A stretch of DNA of 8,023 nucleotides from Planctomycetota bacterium (GTDB lineage: Bacteria > Planctomycetota > Phycisphaerae > Phycisphaerales > UBA1924), in NCBI GenBank assembly GCA_023412695.1, contig JAEYNG010000083.1, positions 1-8,023 of the forward strand. The letters run 5' to 3'. The stretch's first letter is position 1; each line of letters opens with the position of its first letter. Both the position numbers and the translations under genes were made by a program. A model generated the notes under the pieces. It was given only the letters and a program-made list of their open reading frames with translations. It had not been told where the DNA came from and made no database searches. This document shows, one piece after another, positions 6,368 to 8,023 of this stretch.

Positions 6368-8023
6368 ATGTCATCACTGCTCCCGATCCTCCAGACCATG
6401 CGCGACCTTCTCCTGGTCGTGCTGGGCTTCAGCCTCATCATCGTCGTCCACGAGCTCGGACACTTCCTGGTCGCCCGCTGGGCCGGGGTGCGTGTGCTCG
6501 CCTTCGCCGTCGGCTTCGGCCCGGCCTTGGTCTCCTACCGAAAGGGCATGGGGATCCGGCGCGGCTCGACCGAGCCGGAGTACAACCGCCGGTTGAAGGA
6601 CGACCCCACGCTCGCCCGCTCGCTCGATATCAGCGCGACCGAGTACCGGCTGAACGCACTGCCCTTCGGCGGGTACGTCAAGATGCTCGGTCAGGACGAT
6701 GCCGATCCGGGCTCGCGGAGCGACGAGCCGGATTCGTTTCAACAGTGCCCGATATGGAAGAGGATGGGCATTATCTCGGCAGGGGTCGTGATGAACGTCA
6801 TCCTCGCCGCGGTGCTCTTCATCGTGGTCTTCTCCGCAGGATTGAAGACAGAGCCCCCCATCGTCGGAACGGTCGTGCCGGGCAAGCCCGCGGCTGCGGC
6901 GGTGCCCGTGAACGGGCCCGAAGCCGGCGTGACCGAGATCGGACTGAAGCCCGGCGATGTGGTCGTGAGCCTGGATGGCGAACAGCCGGTCAAGTTCCAG
7001 GACATCGTGCACGCCGCGGCGATGTCGGGCCGGGGCGAGGCGGTCGAGATGATCATCAAGCGGCCGGGCGTCGATGTCCCGCTCCGCTTCGAGATCGTGC
7101 CGGACGTTGACGAGTTCACCCGCTTACAGATGATCGGGATCTCCCCGCTCATCTCCAACCGCGTGGTGGTAGTGAAGTCGCACACGGAGCGGGAGCTGTT
7201 CGCGAATCAGCTGAAAGCCGCGGGCGTGCCGGAGATCGAACCCGGCATGACGGTTGTCGGCGTGAACGGCGAACCGGTCACCACGCTCCATGCGGTGACT
7301 GAACGTGTGCGGGCATCGAACGGCGAGCCGCTCACCATCGAAGCGGAGACCGCAGACGGCGGAACAACGTCCTTTACGATCCGGCCGAAGCCGGAGCTGA
7401 TGGCGACAAAGCTCCGCGTCAGCGGGTCAAGTGACGAACTGGTCACGGCCGAGATCGACCACCTCGCCGGCCTTGCACCGGTGTTGCGGGTTGTTGCGAC
7501 GAGTGCGGCCGGCGAAGCGGCGGGCCTGCGGCCGGGGGACGTGTTCACGCTGCTCGGCACGATCGAGTGGCCCAGCATGGTGGACGGGATACTGCAGATT
7601 CGCGCGAGCAAGGGACAGACGATCCGTGCCGCGGTTCTTCGACAGAACGACGCGGGTGAGTGGACCGAGGTAGACCTTGGGGACGTACCGGTCAGCCGAG
7701 AAGGGGTGATCGGCTTCACTGCCGGCACATCGCTCGATGTGCTGCCAACCGTTGCGTTGTGGCCGCGGCTGCCGCTGGCTGACAAGTCGGGCGCTTTGCC
7801 CAGCGGCTCGCGGCTCGGGCTCGTGCCCGGAAGCCGGATCCGCGCGGTGGACGGGCATGCGATCAACACGCTCGCCGAGGCTCGCGAAGCGCTCATCGCG
7901 GCGGTGGGCGACGCCCGTGCAGATGGGACGATCGAGCTGTCAGTCCAACTCCCATCGCTTGGCGGGCGCAAGGGCGACGTCGAGACGGTCACATGGCAGC
8001 TCCCGGAATCTGAAGCCGCGGAC
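6368..8023 (+). CDS. rseP: RseP-type site-2 intramembrane metalloprotease with expanded PDZ region, 3'-truncated by the window
   Basis: The frame opened by ATG 6368 has no stop through the last base, giving 552 visible residues; the C-terminus lies outside. The family (peptidase M50B) cuts transmembrane segments, for example of anti-sigma factors and signal-peptide remnants. The first membrane helix (about 12-36) carries the zinc motif HELGH (28-32) in VVHELGHFLVARWAGV. Then come FAVGFGP (46-52) and TEYRLNALPFGGYVKM (91-106), the family's conserved cytoplasmic loop. A second helix is GVVMNVILAAVLFIVVFSAG (139-158). The periplasmic part shows four PDZ-like units, each with a (K/E/R/V)PG turn followed by a strand: GLKPGDVVVSLDG (192-204), EIEPGMTVVGVNG (289-301), GLRPGDVFTLLG (386-397) and GLVPGSRIRAVDG (484-496). 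E. coli RseP has two PDZ domains and about 450 residues in all, so this homologue is considerably larger. The C-terminal membrane helices and the LDG motif supplying the third zinc ligand are not in the window. The gene is divergent from argC. No dxr gene, a common rseP neighbour in other bacteria, lies next to it on this side. Confidence 0.93.
   Translation, partial: MSSLLPILQTMRDLLLVVLGFSLIIVVHELGHFLVARWAGVRVLAFAVGFGPALVSYRKGMGIRRGSTEPEYNRRLKDDPTLARSLDISATEYRLNALPFGGYVKMLGQDDADPGSRSDEPDSFQQCPIWKRMGIISAGVVMNVILAAVLFIVVFSAGLKTEPPIVGTVVPGKPAAAAVPVNGPEAGVTEIGLKPGDVVVSLDGEQPVKFQDIVHAAAMSGRGEAVEMIIKRPGVDVPLRFEIVPDVDEFTRLQMIGISPLISNRVVVVKSHTERELFANQLKAAGVPEIEPGMTVVGVNGEPVTTLHAVTERVRASNGEPLTIEAETADGGTTSFTIRPKPELMATKLRVSGSSDELVTAEIDHLAGLAPVLRVVATSAAGEAAGLRPGDVFTLLGTIEWPSMVDGILQIRASKGQTIRAAVLRQNDAGEWTEVDLGDVPVSREGVIGFTAGTSLDVLPTVALWPRLPLADKSGALPSGSRLGLVPGSRIRAVDGHAINTLAEAREALIAAVGDARADGTIELSVQLPSLGGRKGDVETVTWQLPESEAAD

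Noticed and set aside
5899..7110. 403-codon + strand frame across the argC/rseP junction
   Set aside because: It overlaps the strongly supported argC on one side and rseP in another frame on the other. Its product is Arg/Gly/Pro-rich, as expected for an off-frame reading of GC-rich genes.
1..8023. Mobile element, CRISPR array, tRNA or prophage signature
   Set aside because: I saw no transposase or integrase motifs, no spaced direct repeats, no terminal inverted repeats and no tRNA-like sequence. Composition looks even apart from short AT-rich patches between genes.

Overview
The window is about 8 kb of high-GC, densely coding bacterial chromosome. It holds seven protein genes on alternating strands and no sign of a mobile element, tRNA, rRNA or CRISPR array. 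The gene content implies a cell with peptidoglycan and an envelope that carries lipoproteins: a class C penicillin-binding protein with an export signal, a ChaN-type lipoprotein with a lipobox, and a large RseP-type intramembrane protease. Together with the kinase-fold protein and overall style, this would fit a planctomycete of the Phycisphaerae type. That placement is an impression and not proven by the sequence.

Layout, left to right: (1) the 3' end of a helical-repeat protein, + strand, running in from outside the window; (2) a kinase-fold protein on the - strand whose catalytic motifs are all replaced (a pseudokinase); (3) a stand-alone receiver-domain response regulator, also on the - strand and upstream of the pseudokinase; (4) dacB (D-Ala-D-Ala carboxypeptidase, peptidase S13) on the + strand, divergent from the regulator; (5) a ChaN-like lipoprotein 41 nt after dacB and probably on its transcript; (6) argC on the - strand, whose stop codon directly abuts the ChaN stop; (7) rseP, + strand, divergent from argC and still open at the last base of the window.

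The genes do not form one pathway. dacB, the ChaN-like gene and rseP all concern the envelope (peptidoglycan trimming, a surface or periplasmic lipoprotein, membrane proteolysis). argC is ordinary arginine biosynthesis. The response regulator and pseudokinase are co-oriented 163 nt apart and could be a signalling pair, which is inference from position only.

The two most noteworthy observations are the complete loss of catalytic residues in an otherwise well-aligned kinase fold, and the architecture of the RseP homologue. The latter shows four PDZ-like repeats spaced 97-98 residues apart and an extra stretch of about 28 residues just before the conserved GGYVKM motif. No unambiguous new system was found; most of the window is ordinary housekeeping and envelope content.
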